Shown: one piece after another, positions 25,401 through 37,452 of the stretch
How positions within the stretch are numbered: position 1 is the first letter of the stretch
Layout: each line of letters starts with the position of its first letter
NCBI GenBank assembly: GCA_013397075.1
Contig: VWZS01009934.1
Coordinates: 5,361,139 to 5,425,138 of the forward strand
DNA: 64,000 nucleotides
Reading direction: 5' to 3'
DNA from: Rhabdornis inornatus
Taxonomy: Eukaryota > Chordata > Aves > Passeriformes > Rhabdornithidae
Notes under the pieces: generated by a model
Seen by the model: the letters and a program-made list of their open reading frames with translations, nothing else
Told to the model about the DNA's origin: nothing
Database searches by the model: none
Program-made: the position numbers and the translations under genes

Positions 25401-27567
25401 CTCCGCTAAAACAAAGCCTGATTCTATACTAGAAATTAGCTTCCAAAAGACTTCTAATTTTTCTTCCTCTTTCAGATTCCCTTATTAGGAATCATCCTAT
25501 CTTCACTGTTGATAACTCAGACCACAGTACAAGGGAGATTTATTTATGGCAATTGAATAGTAGATGCAGAAAGATCTTGGTGCACAATGAATTTTCAGGG
25601 AAGACTAAAATAATTCAAAGTCTGCCCACACCTCCATATATCCTGACAAAATTTTTCCACCATAATTAGAATGACATTCAAAATAACAGCTACCATTTTC
25701 CCTGAAAACGTAAACAAACAAACCTTCCCCAATTAGTTTCACAAGATGACTGAATGAGCAGAGCTAAAGATTCCATTAGGAGCTTACTATGCTAATCTAA
25801 TTAGCCTGGGAAACACTCACACATTATGGAACTGGAATCAATAATAGTTCTGAAAAGCTAGATTTACACTTCAGTCACAAAAAGGATTATGCAGACATTT
25901 CACTATTCTTTTGCTTATAATTTTCATGAGCAATAAGCAGAACCAACACAATTCTTATCTGAAGGGTCACATGTAAATATGCATGACATGGTCTGAATAT
26001 TCTTTGACATGAAAAAATTAGTAGAATTAATTAACGAGCTTTAATGTAATCCATAAACGATTTACACACTCTGTTGTTTTTCAGTGAGGAGAAAATGCAT
26101 TCAGCATCCTAAAATAATTTTGGAGTTTTTAACAAGTAGAAATTCTTCAAAATCTAGATTCCACTTCTACCAGTTATATAAGTTTTTGTGGAACTTGCTC
26201 ATAAGAATGCTCTCAGCAGTTGTCAAAGTAACGGGAGCTCATCTTTGTGGTTTTTGCATCATAGCTTTTAGTGAAAGAAGAAAATATTACTCTTGAATCA
26301 GCAACAGAATTTGCAGAAAGTGGCTTAGTTGTTTTCAAGGACAGAGACTCTTAAGCTGTGTTCCCCCCAGGTTGCAAAGCATGATAAATTTCCTTTAACT
26401 TTTCCATCTAAAGTGAAATCTGCATTTATTTTACAGAACAAAATGAAGTAAATCTGCATGAAGTAATACTTACTTACAAACATGCAAATGTTTTTACAAA
26501 CATGCTTTTAAACTACAGTGATATTGAAAAAAATCAGCACTGAAGGAGCAGCATGAGTATTGAAAAACTTTTGTTAGAGTGAAATTATGTGTCAATGTGC
26601 CCTTCATCATCACTTCAGCCATTCCACATTGCTTGTCTGGACAGAAAACCTACCTCACTCTGTAGCTCCTGTCTCCCTCTTGCCTATTATTTTGCTATGC
26701 ATCAGGTAGCTTCTAGGCAGCTTAATTGTTTCTTCACACTATGTAAACCATTTAACTTCTCTGGCACCCTGCAGAAATTAAGCTCATTATGGACCCAGTG
26801 GCCCAAATGACACCACTTTCCCCACAAGGTACAGCAGGGAACCATATTAGTGGTAAAGCTCAAAGGAAAGAATATATCACCTGTGACACATGGCTGTAGA
26901 GGGACTGGAAGGAGAAAGTGATTTGTCAAATTATATTTGCAGTGGTCAAGTGAGGTTAAAAATGGTCAAGGGTTACAAATACTGATTCAGAACCTTGTCA
27001 GAAAAACTGACAAGGGTTATTCTCTTTCATTATGATACAACCCCCCCCTTCCCACCTCCTCCCCCTAGATTTCCCCTCTACACTCTGTCATCCTAAGACA
27101 TCTGAAATCCTTATCCTTTGACCTAAATTGGAATGAAATTAGTTAAACAGTAGAATAAATGTAAAAGGCTAAATGAGAAAGGGGGAGAAATCCAGATGTT
27201 ATTAGTCAGTAGGATTTGTTGGTCAAATAAAGATTAAATTGAGTGAAAGTGATAGAATTTTGCCCAGCATTTCTTTGAAAGCTAGTCTTTTTGGGTTAGA
27301 AACTGGTGTTCAATCTGAGTGTTCCAAAATGTGATTCAGACCACGCTTTTCTCTAAATGTACTTGCCAGAGGTAAATGTAATAATTTATGGAGTGTGCAG
27401 AAAATGTTTTCTTCAGCTATTTGCTATTCAGAAAAGGTTTTCCTTTGCTCTTACTGTTAGGCTTTTATGCTGGCAGTCTTATTAAGGTCAAGCTCTATCA
27501 AAATATTACTTCTGGGGTCAAAAGGGTAGTGTAGTCCTTCCCAAGGCTATTACACATTTTGGTGATC

Positions 27568-27586
27568 AACTGCTAGAGGGCACTTA
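27568..27586 (+). promoter_or_regulatory. CTCF-like motif
   Basis: The bases CTGCTAGAGGGCACT (27570-27584) resemble the core CCACYAGRKGGCRCT recognised by the chromatin insulator protein CTCF. The match is by eye only; no matrix score or conservation could be computed. Confidence 0.35.
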
Positions 27587-29060
27587 AGAAAGATCCAGAG
27601 CAGTACACCAGCCCCTAGAGAATGAAACAACATCTAGTTTTTGACAGCTTCCTGTAGTCATGAACTGGGAGATTTATGAGGTTAGATTTGATCTCTAGTC
27701 CTGTCTAAAGCCAGGTATGCTGTATGTTGCATTACTAAACAGGGTAGTAGGCAAAGCTAATATAGCTTCTTAAAGGTGAACTTGAAAGGCTACTTTTAAA
27801 TCTCTAGCTAGCTAGCTAAATCCATTTTAATGCCAGCCGTGAGAATTAGGGAAATGCAATCTCACAGGTACATTTTATTAAAGCAAACAGCTAAAGCAAC
27901 ACTCTGTCTACTTTCTGGTAATGTTTCTTCAGCAGCAGTAGAAGCACAAGCCTAGAAAAGGTGAATTTTCATTTATGTTGTTTAAAATTTCAAATAATCT
28001 CCTGTGTTGAAAGTAGCTGGGATCATCTCTTCACCCTGTTCTGTAAGCCCTAGATCAATATGGTCTGCCTCTGCACCTTAAGCATGCTAGGAACTTCTAA
28101 AACTTTCATACTCTTTTTATGTTATGTTACATTCATTTAAATAATGAAAAATTAAGTGAGAAATCTAGTAACCTCCTCATAAAGAACAAGTTTTGAGAGA
28201 AATTTTTTTAAATGACGTCTTACACTTCTGTATATTATGTACTGTGAAAGAAAAAGTAAAGATTAAAATGCATTTGAGTGCTTGAACTGCATCAAAATCA
28301 GCCTCAGTATTTTACAGATATGATAAAACTGCTGAAGTACCTATGACACAGTTTTATGTGTTTGATTGGAGCACAACTTTGAATTGGCCTGTAATTATTT
28401 CTAGTGCCCCAGAATCTGGTACTTGAAATCCCAGACCTCAAAGTCTGTGAATAAACCTTATGTCAGTCAAATAATAAGTGAAGTGAATAACTTCATGGGA
28501 AAAGGGGCTTCTTTGCAGGAGGTGGAATTATTCTGCCTTTTGCAAACAGAATAGGAAGTAACTTCAGGCAGAAAAGTAAAAAGTTTATTTCTGACAAACC
28601 CCAAAAGATAAATCCTGTAGGATTATCCAAAAAGAGGATCTCTGAGGCATGTGATCATACAGCAGAAAGTGTGAGGCACAAGTCATATTTTTTACAGCCC
28701 TTACTGGGTGTGTGTTTCTATCAACCTTCATTCTTCCTGAGTAAAACCTTACTTTACGTAGGAACCCCACTAAAACCAAGAGGCATGTTAATCAGACTCT
28801 CATCAGTGCTAAACAGGTCTTTACATTTTACAAGGCTGTAACTCACCTTTCTCTAAGTACAGACTTTCCCTCAGTATTTACATTTTCCCCCTCATTTCTT
28901 AATTGCACTGAAATGCTAAAAGGCTTTCTGACTGCACTATTTTATTTCCTTGCCTTTAATTGATATTGTTTCACAGCAGATATTATCAATTATGAAGATG
29001 ATAAATGACTGGGTGTCTTTCCAGAAGCTGCTTCAGCAAGCTGTCAGACGTGAGATTTAT

Positions 29061-29080
29061 TCCTGACCTTAAGGTCAGGA
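29061..29080. promoter_or_regulatory. Perfect 20-bp palindrome containing an everted nuclear-receptor repeat
   Basis: The 20 bases form a perfect palindrome with no spacer, and the symmetry stops exactly at its ends. The centre TGACCTTAAGGTCA is two AGGTCA half-sites arranged as an everted repeat with a 2-base spacer (ER2). Each half-site is extended on the A/T side (AAGGTCA), as favoured by monomeric receptors. Binding is inferred, not shown. Confidence 0.4.
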
Positions 29081-30164
29081 TTAGTTTTACCATCAAAATG
29101 CAAAACAAAACAGGAGAGTGAGACTCAATTTACTTAGAAATGGTGCAACTTGTCAAGTATGGTAGTGTGTTGTTGCTTAATAATTAGTTCAAGACAAGCT
29201 TGAAGCAGCTTCAAAGAACATTTTAAATCAGACCATACTGAAGAGTCTTTGGGGAGGCATCAGTAACAATTCAGTGGAAGAATAGGATGCTGTGAATGCT
29301 TGTTATGCTTGTGAATGCTTTCCTTATGCATGAGTTATATGGAAGCAGTAAGAACATATTTCTTCTTTTTCTCTCCCTTTGATGCAGATAAAAATACAAG
29401 TCAGCCAAAACACACAGTGAACTAAGAAAGGTGAAGCAAAACTCTCTGCAGACTTTAATCCAATTTCTAGGTTACCAGAGATAATGACAATAAAAATAAC
29501 TAATGAGAAAATCCTGAGTATGTATATTTCTAAACTGGCATAATATGGAACTTCAAACAAGAACAAATACAAGAAAAAGAATTAAAGATATCTGGGATTT
29601 TTGACGCAAGTTTGCGAAATGCCTTGGATGCTGAGTTCCTAGTCCATAAATAAGACCATGTATGAAACAAAAAAAAAAATGACAGTTATGAAAGTCTTGT
29701 TAAAATTTAAATAATCAAGAAAATATTGCATCCATATCTTATAAAATAACTGTTTTTTTCATTAATTTAAATATTCAGAACCTCTAAATGCAAAGTTTAT
29801 ATTATCACTAGTTTTCACTTTAAATCAAATAACTCTAAAATATATTTTTGAAGCTCTATTATTCATCAACAGTTAAGGGAAGTTAAGGAATTATGTATTT
29901 CACAGAGTGAACAAGGTGGGTGAGTGTATATTTTACACTCTTTATTTTTGTCATATTATTACCTTGAAGTAATATAGTAATTCTGTATAAATGGCTGGCT
30001 TATCAAATACTACAATCTGTTCAGTATTTTTTTTTTGTGTCATTAATAAGATGTTGTAATTTGGATTCCGATTGCTCACAGACTAACAATTGACTGATAT
30101 ATATTTTATTAAGGAGTTAGGTTCGCTGAAGGATTTACGCCTGTCTGCAATAATCGTACAATCA

Positions 30165-31010
30165 GAAAACCACAGAATGGTCAAGAATGGAAAGGGCATC
30201 TGGAGGTCATTTGTTCCAACCTCCCTACTAAAGCAGTTTCAGCCAGAGCTGGTTCCCCCTGGACCATGTCCATCTGGATTTTAAATGTCTCCAAGGATGG
30301 ATACCCCACAACTTTCCTGTGCAATCTGTGCCAGGCCTTGGTCACCCTTACATTGTAAAAGTGTTTGCTGATGTTCAGAGGGAGCCTCCTGTGTTTCAGT
30401 GTGCACCCATTACCTCTGGTCCTGTCATTGAGCACATTGAAAAGAACCTGGCTCTTTCTTCTTCATACCTTTCCTTCAGATATTTATATACATTAATGAG
30501 ATCCACCCAAGATTTCCCATCTCCAGGCTGAACAGCCTCAGTTGTCTCAGTCTTTCCCCAAAAGAGAGATGCTCCAGTCCTCTCATGTTCTTTGTGGCCT
30601 TTTGCCAGACTCTCCAGTATGTCCAAGCCTCTTGTGTACTGAGGAGCCCAAAACAGTGGAACGCTCTGGGTGTGGCCTCAGAAATGCTAAGCAGAGGTGA
30701 AGAATCACCTTTCTCGGCCTCCAGGCAACATGTCTCCTAAAGCATCCCTTGATACCCTCAGCCTTCTTTACTGCAAAGGTATGGTTCAGCTTGGTGTCCA
30801 TCAAGATGCCCAGGTCCTTTTCTGCAAAGCTGCTTTCCAGCTGGGTGATTCCCAGCATATATACTGGCGCATGGAGCTGTTCCTCCCAATCTGCAGAAAT
30901 TTGCATTTTCCCTTGAAAATTTCCCTGTCAGCTCCTTTTTCTAGACTGATAAGGTCTCTCTTGAGGGCAGCACAACCCTCTGGATTATCAACGACTCTTT
31001 CCCATAAGCA
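30165..31010 (-). mobile_element. CR1 LINE, minus strand, 5'-truncated 3' portion
   Basis: The plus strand reads as the antisense of a CR1 3' half. The 3' end is at about 30165-30190 (ACCACAGAATGGTCAAG, then GGCATCTGGAGGTCATTTG). Inside are the characteristic phrases TTCAGAGGGAGCCTCCTGTG, TACCTCTGGTCCTGTCATTG, AGAGATGCTCCAGTCC, CTCCAGTATGTCCAAGCC and GGGCAGCACAACCCTCTGG. Similarity fades near 31010, so the copy is truncated at its 5' side as most LINE copies are. Several frames of the RT C-terminus can be followed, but they are broken by stops and shifts. It appears to be a different CR1 subfamily from the copies at 13.8, 32.1 and 43.1 kb. The region 31010-31140 also has open frames but matches nothing I recall. 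Confidence 0.85.
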
Positions 31011-32117
31011 AAATACTGGAAGGCTTCATCAGCTTGTTCTTGCTGATCAGGTGGCCCATGGGAGACACTCACCACCATGCCACCTGTACCTGTCTGCTGG
31101 TATGTCACCTGTATCAGTGATGAAGGCCTATGTTCTTTTTCTTTTCTGAACTGGACAGAACCTAATAATGGAGCATTTCCAGGATTTTCTTGGTGGTCAA
31201 AATAAATTTTTCCATACTTTCTTTATTGCTGTCTGAAATTCATTGCTTTTGCTCAGCATGGCTTTTGCTCTTTGGAAGTGTAACCACTGAGGAATGGTGA
31301 AGGAATGTGTGCCCATAATATACTTTTGCCTTTTCTAAGACATGTATTGTAACTGTATTATGTAGAGTACAAGACATGAGGTACTGAGGACCTGAGGGGT
31401 TTAGGCTACCAGGCAGGTAATAAGCGACATTTCCTGTATGGTTATGGCAAAAACCATTATGATATTCATTGGGACTGCATTAAGCAGTGCCTTCCTTATA
31501 TCTGAATTTGTGCCAGAGTTAGATACACAAGGGTAAATTACGTGCATTTATGCCAAGAATAACTCTTCTTTAATTTCAGTAAAACCTTCATACAAACAAG
31601 CATACTATCTATTTTTTAAAATTCTCTAGATGTTTATACATTCATGTTTGGTTGTAGAATATATAACAAGGTTCAGCAAGTGGTTGGATATGATATTGTC
31701 ACAAATTTTATGTAAAAATAAAAGAAGAAAATAAATCTTTGTACTTTTACACCTTTACAAAACAGTGTGAATGTTTTATCTTTAGAAATAATCCCACTGG
31801 TTTTATACGGGAGGAGGGAGATGTTACAAAGCTACAAAGAAATGGGAAAGAACTTTATCAGAAGGGGTATTACATTATCTGCTGCTATTGATAACTTCTA
31901 CCATTGACCTAATCTGTGATATGAGAGGAAAAGAGAAGTGTCAAAAAACTCGCTATATCAAGACTTAAGCTCATGAAAAGGGAAAATAAAATGGAAAAAA
32001 CCCCCTGTTATTAGCCACTGAAATAAATAAAGAATAAACTCCCAAAGATCATAAAAAATGTTTGACTGACCACTATGTGAAGTGGGCAAAAAAATCTAAA
32101 TTAGAAACAATATCAAG
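31011..32117. other. Unassigned stretch between two CR1 copies
   Basis: No gene or repeat is recognised. The first 120 bases are GC-richer and may be a further diverged piece of the neighbouring CR1. Confidence 0.5.
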
Positions 32118-32848
32118 TCTGTGTCCTTCCTATGCCGAGGATCTCAGAGCTGGACACAGCACTCCAGGTGGGGTCTAATGAGAGCAGGAGAGAGAGGGAG
32201 AATCCCCTCCCTTGCCCTGTTGGCCATGCTGCTTTTGCTGCAGCCCAGGACACAACTGACTTTCTGGGCTGCAAGGTCACATTGCCAGGTCATGTCCACC
32301 CTCTCCTCCACTGTCCATCCTCCCCTCCATCAGCACCCCCAAGTCCTTCTTGGCAGGGGTCCTTTTGATCTGTTCATCCCCCAGCCTGTATTGATACTGG
32401 AGGTTGCCCTGACCCTTGTGCAGGACCTTGGACTTGGCTAAACCTTATGAGATTCCCATGGGTTCCCTTCTTGAGCTTTTCCATGTCCCTCTGGATAGCA
32501 TCCCATCCCTCAGGTGTGTCAACTGCACCATTCAGTGTGGTATCGTTTGCAAAATTATTGGGGATGCCCTCAATCCCTTTGTCTGTGTCATTGATTAATT
32601 GAATAGCATTAATTGAATAGCACCAGTCCCAGTCCAGACTCCTCAGGGGCATCATTTGTCACCAATATTCATTGGGACATTGAGCCATCAACCACTACCT
32701 TCTGGATGCTGCTGTCCTACCAATTCCTTCTTCACTCATCAAATCTATCTCAATCCAATTGTGAGAGACTGTTGCTACAACAAAGGCTTTACCAACCTTG
32801 GGTAGATGACATCTGTAGCTCTTTCCTCATCCACCAATGCATGGTACT
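32118..32848 (-). mobile_element. CR1 LINE, minus strand, central part (first half of a split copy)
   Basis: Antisense CR1 phrases run continuously: GAGCTGGACACAGCACTCCA near 32149, GGACACAACTGACTTTCTGG near 32247, CACCCCCAAGTCCTTCTTGG near 32334, and TTGAGCCATCAACCACTACC near 32679. The RT active site is readable on the minus strand as FANDT at about 32553-32539, the first catalytic Asp having become Asn. The last bases (ATGACATCTGTAGCTCTTTC) match CR1 sequence that normally runs straight on into the piece at 33278, showing that an LTR interrupted this copy. The CR1 3' untranslated end, normally about 400-500 bp further left, is absent. Confidence 0.85.
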
Positions 32849-33277
32849 TATGCCTGAAGTTTTAGCTTTTATATTTTTCAGATTCTCTACTGCCTGGCAT
32901 GTAACTCTGAAACTTCATGTTAGGTGTTAGTAAGTTCACAGGGTAGTTAGACAAAACAATCCCTTCTAGTTAGAGAATCAAGGACACCCGGTACCTAAAA
33001 GCATAAACAATGGCAAAGGGAAGAGCAAAAGCCAGGGGTTAAGACTTCATGACCTGGAGCTGTAACTGGACAATTGACCCCAACATGTAGACGAACCAAA
33101 ATTTCTAAAAGTGTAAAAGCTCGTGACTGGGATCCATCTTGGATCCATCCTGGCTGTAGCCCCAGCTGGGCTTTTGCATTGCCCAAGGTGTATTCTTTAA
33201 AGGCCTTTCGATAAATACCTATTTTGTCCATTTAACTCTGTTTAGTCTCTGTTCCAGATCAGCCTTTCTAAGCATCA
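32849..33277 (+). mobile_element. Solo ERV LTR inserted into a CR1 copy
   Basis: This 429-bp block replaces nothing in the CR1 it interrupts: CR1 sequence stops at 32848 and resumes at 33278. Its right part has the layout of an avian LTR, with TTCTTTAAAGGCC, a GATAAATACC polyadenylation-signal-like element near 33210, then TTTAGTCTCTGTTCCAGATC and a final AGCATCA ending in CA. The left end is TATGCCTGAAGTTTTAGC, a decayed TG start. Candidate target duplications GTACT (32844-32848) and GTAGA (33278-33282) share only three of five bases, so they are weak. No retroviral coding sequence remains. Orientation is inferred from the signal and the 3' end. Confidence 0.75.
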
Positions 33278-33462
33278 GTAGAAGGCCACTAGGTTGGTCA
33301 GGAAGGACTTGCCCATGGTGAAGCCCTGCTGGCTGCCTTGAATTGCCTCCCTGTCTCTCATGGGCCTTAGCACAGCTTCTCCTCTTCCATGATTTTTCCA
33401 GTGACAGAGGTGAGGGTGACAGGCTGTTGGTTCCCAGCGTCTTCCTTTCTACTCCAGACAAC
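33278..33462 (-). mobile_element. CR1 LINE, minus strand, remainder of the split copy
   Basis: CR1 antisense resumes with GTAGAAGGCCACTAGGTTGG, then AGGACTTGCCCATGGTGAAG, CCTCCCTGTCTCTCATGG and a GTGACAGAGGTGAGGGTGAC segment, ending near TTCCTTTCTACTCCAG. This is the RT region just 5' of the segment at 32118-32848 in element order. The two parts are one insertion later split by the LTR. Confidence 0.85.
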
Positions 33463-36400
33463 TAAAACAAACCATTTTCATATGTCAGATCAGGTCCCAA
33501 ACAACAAATGCAGACTCATGCTGAAAAAAATGATAACACCTCTATGACTTGCTACAAAACACAGAATATGGCATTTTTGCACTTTCTGAAAGTGTGGCAC
33601 AGTATGTGAGTATTAAGAATTTCAGATCAGTATATAAATGTAGTACTTTATTCAATAGAGAATATCAGCAGTGATGTAAAGCTTTCTTTAGAAAACCAAA
33701 CTCCAAAGAAATTTTTAAAACTGTGTGTTTGGGAATGACACAACACTAATAACACAACATTATCACCTTACTTTGTTGTTTATTGACTTCTGTAATTTCT
33801 TCAAAGACAGAAATGAAGTGAAATTGAATGAAATATGTTTTACTTCTTCCTTGTTATAATTTGTGAAATCCTACCTCTGCCTACTAAAAACTCACATACT
33901 GTTTTAACATTAAGTAAATCTTTCTCTCTCAATATTCTCTCTCAAAATTTGAATTTATCCTTTTCAAAGCAGAAAATATACAGTCTTGACCTGGCATTTG
34001 CATTGTAATGAAAGAGTCAATGAATCTGTAATAATGAATTAGGATTGAATTAATGCAAAATGGTACACTTTCTCTTGTATTCTTAAATGTGAGCAAAGGA
34101 ACTTATATGATCTTTCACATGATCTTTGAGGAGATATGATATTTGCAAAATTCCTGAGATGGAATGAATTTACATTCCCTGAACTCTTTGCAGATGAAGC
34201 ATTTAAAACAAAATTTGGATCTATGTGTGCCTGTAAAATTATTTAGAGTTCCGTAGGTAAATTAAACAAAAACACATGTGACATCTCAATAAATTTATTG
34301 AAACATCTAGAAAAACTATACTTTTAATGGAGGAAGAAATTAATGGAAAAGGATAGGATGCCTTTCTTCTTACATCTGATTTTAGCTGCAGATGGTTGCA
34401 AAGAAGCTTTTTGAGGTGAATTATCAGAAGTGAGAAATAATTTCTTTGACAGAAACAGGTGGTGATATAATAATGATTCTGCTGAATAGGTAAGGTACTA
34501 CGTCTGTCAGTATACTAAAGAATTTTAAAGATTAATGCACTCTTTCATTCCTACCCATATGATGTGACTGATTCTGTGGTGGCTTATTCTATGTTGTGGA
34601 TACACATCTGTTGGAGTTAGATGAACTTACTTGAGAGTGAACTGTAGAATAGGAAAAGGAAAGAGGAATTTTAGTCTGAGTCAACTATAAAAGAAGCAGA
34701 AATGTGTAGTGATCTGGTATGGTCATGGTATGAAAGGCACCACTCTCATTGGGCCACAAAGGAAACAGAGACTTGTGTTAGACACTTAGAGTTGATTTTC
34801 ATATACTTTTTACTGCTATTTCCATAACATAGTTTTTCTAGAAATCACTTTATTTTACATGGTAAATACTCTTAAGTTTGAGTTTGGGTACAGAAACCAG
34901 TCTCTAACACTGTCAGTGTGTAGTATTTGCAGCAAAACCTGAAACAGCATGTGCTTAAGTGGGCCTTTTACTTTATTTCTATGTCCTCAAAGGGAAAATA
35001 TAATCTGTTGGAAAAAATAGTAGCTCTTTTCCTTGAAGAGATATCTCTGATGCAGCTGCATGTACATATATTGCATACCATTATTTTCTATTCTCTTGAT
35101 AAATATATTAAAAATAACGCTTTTATGCCTTTTTATTTTTAGTTATCTTTCCTCAAGACATCTAAAGTTAACTGTATACTATATACAACAGTATATAGTA
35201 CTATAAACTATTTTGCTGTTCTATGAAATGCAATTTTTTTCTGCAATTTTGCTGCATAGCTCTAATGTTTCGTATCATAGTTGTTTATTTTTAAAGAAGG
35301 AATAATAATTTTCTGCACATATCATTTATGTCTGGATACTTTGAAAACACATACCAGCAATAAATACTGTAGGTGGCTTTAAACTGTATGTGAGGGTGCA
35401 GGAGATAACGAATAAAATATTTTTCTAAGATCTGTGATTCATTGTTCTACCTGATAATTGCTTATGTAAATAATATATGTGATGTATGTAAACATGCATG
35501 TCATGCAAGAAATGCTGAATTCAATGAACCTCTACAAAGAAAATATTTCTTAAAATTATTTTGTTGTTAGATTGGGAAAGAAAAGGACAGATTAATTTAT
35601 TCAGTATTTACGAATAAATGAAAGGAGATGGGAGGACCTTAGGTTTCACAGTGTGTATCAACACCAAAAAAGTTGTCATTCCATATTGTCATTTTAATGT
35701 ATATGAAACAGTATAGCAACCCTTATTTTAGTAGAGAAAGCTGAGAGAATGAAAGAAGGTAGTAATGTTTCTTTTTCTGAGAAAACTGCATTACTAACTT
35801 TTCCCTACATCTAATGGGACACACTTCTAAATGTAACAAAACAACACAAAATATCCCAATTCTATAAGACCTCCACTACATCATGTATGTAAATTACACC
35901 ATTATACCACTTTGGGTATGACATATCCAGATTTAGGAGAGAAAGAAGTGTCATACCCTACTGGCAAAGTGTCATTTAACAGAATGAGAAGCTCTATGTC
36001 AATGTTTCTAAGAAGTTTAATTCTGAAGGCAAAAAATCACACAAACACACACACAGAGAAATTATGTTCGTTATTAATTTATTAGAGGTGTATGCTGTTT
36101 TCTTAGAGAGAAAAAAAAATAAGCAAAACCCTATAAGCCAAAATTTGAATTGCACAATATGATACCCAGAGCTTTGCTTTTAAAGAGATGAGTCTGTCAT
36201 ATGCATAATTTCAATTTATGGCAACACAAACATTAATGCAATTATAAACCCACCAAAACCTTGCTAAAAATGTTTGCCCTTCATTAAGAAGTATACAGTT
36301 TCCTGAACTGGATTATTACAATATTAGATATAAATCAGTGATAAAGCCTAATTTTCATACACATACATGGTTTTGTATTAGCACCTGGGCTACGGTGGTT

Positions 36401-37389
36401 TTAAGGGGAGAAAATATATTTATAAGCTTAGGATATGAGTTGATCTCTAGCTGTTTTTATAAGCTTAGGAGCCAAATACTACGAAACTCCAGAAGTCATG
36501 CTCAAATACTTCCATGCAGTGAAGCAGATCTTTCAGCTGTCAGGTGTCTGCTGTCACATCTTCATGCTGTAGGAACACACTGACACAGGAAGCATTGAAC
36601 AATGACAGATCTGAGTCACAAGGAATAAAAGGGGTTTAGGAATTCCACAAGTGTAAATTTATTCTTAACAGATATATAAAAAAATATTTGATTATATATT
36701 ACCAGAGTGGTTTCAAACACAAAATAAAATAAATCTAGCTCATTTTCTGGAATGATTTCAGGTCAAGAAAATGTATTTTTGTTTATAAGTGCCTCGGAGA
36801 GGTAACGTCTTTGGAATGCATCTTTTGGGATTGGAATGGTGAACATGAACACCTTCTACCATCATGGTAATGTCAAAAGTGGTTTTCTTATGAACAAGCC
36901 TGTCTCCCTGGCCACTTCATTTTCCAGAACATTCTGATTTGGTAATGTGTCACTAGAGGGTGCTGCAAAGTTGTTTTCTAGTATTTAATACAGATAACTA
37001 GTATTTATTCTAATGTTTGTAGAAAATACAGGTCCAAACTTTTGATAGAAAATCTCTGTGAAGTACTGATGGACTATCACTGGCTGATAGGCTTGAATGT
37101 CATAATCTGCAAGAAAAGTAGAAAAAAATTCAAGTTTAGATGAGAGACCCAAAACATAAGTTAATGCATAATAGTATGTTTTAGGTTTTCATGATATGCA
37201 TTAGAAAGGGTCTTGATTAGCACACCTTTGCACAATTACATAATAGTTCAAATTTATTTCAAGCATGTCTTCTGACCATTAGCAAGCTATTATGTTCAAT
37301 CAAGAAGATTAATTAAGAAGGTAAGAACTGTAGTTTTCTGGAAAGACTAAAGTAAAATCTTATTCTTTAATATAAGATGAGGACCAGGC
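33463..37389. other. Unassigned AT-rich non-coding stretch
   Basis: No gene or interspersed repeat is recognised. A 15-base direct repeat TTTATAAGCTTAGGA lies at 36419-36433 and 36456-36470. A 10-bp inverted repeat with a 4-base loop is at 35177-35200. A CTCF-like motif near 36950 is listed separately. Confidence 0.55.
36946..36966 (+). promoter_or_regulatory. CTCF-like motif
   Basis: TGTCACTAGAGGGTGCTGCA resembles the CTCF core CCACTAGAGGGCGCTGC closely, with the C before G changed to T at the usual CpG. It is in the same orientation as the motif at 27.57 kb, 9.4 kb away. Assessment is by eye. Confidence 0.4.
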
Positions 37390-37452
37390 TTATTTTATTT
37401 TATTTTATTTTATTTTATTTTATTTTATTTTATTTTATTTTATTTTTATTTC
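37390..37452. repeat. (TATTT)n microsatellite
   Basis: At least ten perfect pentamer units, followed by a degenerate TATTTTTATTTCATT end. Confidence 0.97.

Larger units (their letters stand above)
22451..30160. other. Unassigned AT-rich non-coding stretch
   Basis: No gene is recognised. A CAA-rich patch (23250-23292), a poly(T) run (24571-24588), a C-rich run near 27041-27065 and a triple TAGC unit near 27805-27820 are simple sequence. A segment around 25760-25960, with an octamer-like ATGCTAAT and a homeodomain-type TAATTAG core, looks by eye like possible conserved non-coding DNA. A perfect 20-bp palindrome at 29061-29080 and a CTCF-like motif near 27570 are listed separately. Confidence 0.5.

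Noticed and set aside
30319..31149. Plus-strand frames including one of 150 codons
   Set aside because: Up to about 31010 they are the antisense of a CR1 copy; the remainder has no recognised motif.
35177..35200. 10-bp inverted repeat with a 4-base loop
   Set aside because: The arms are almost entirely A and T, so a match of this length is expected by chance in 64 kb of AT-rich DNA.
36419..36470. 15-base direct repeat TTTATAAGCTTAGGA as a target duplication
   Set aside because: Only 22 bases lie between the copies, with no transposon-like content; a local duplication is simpler.
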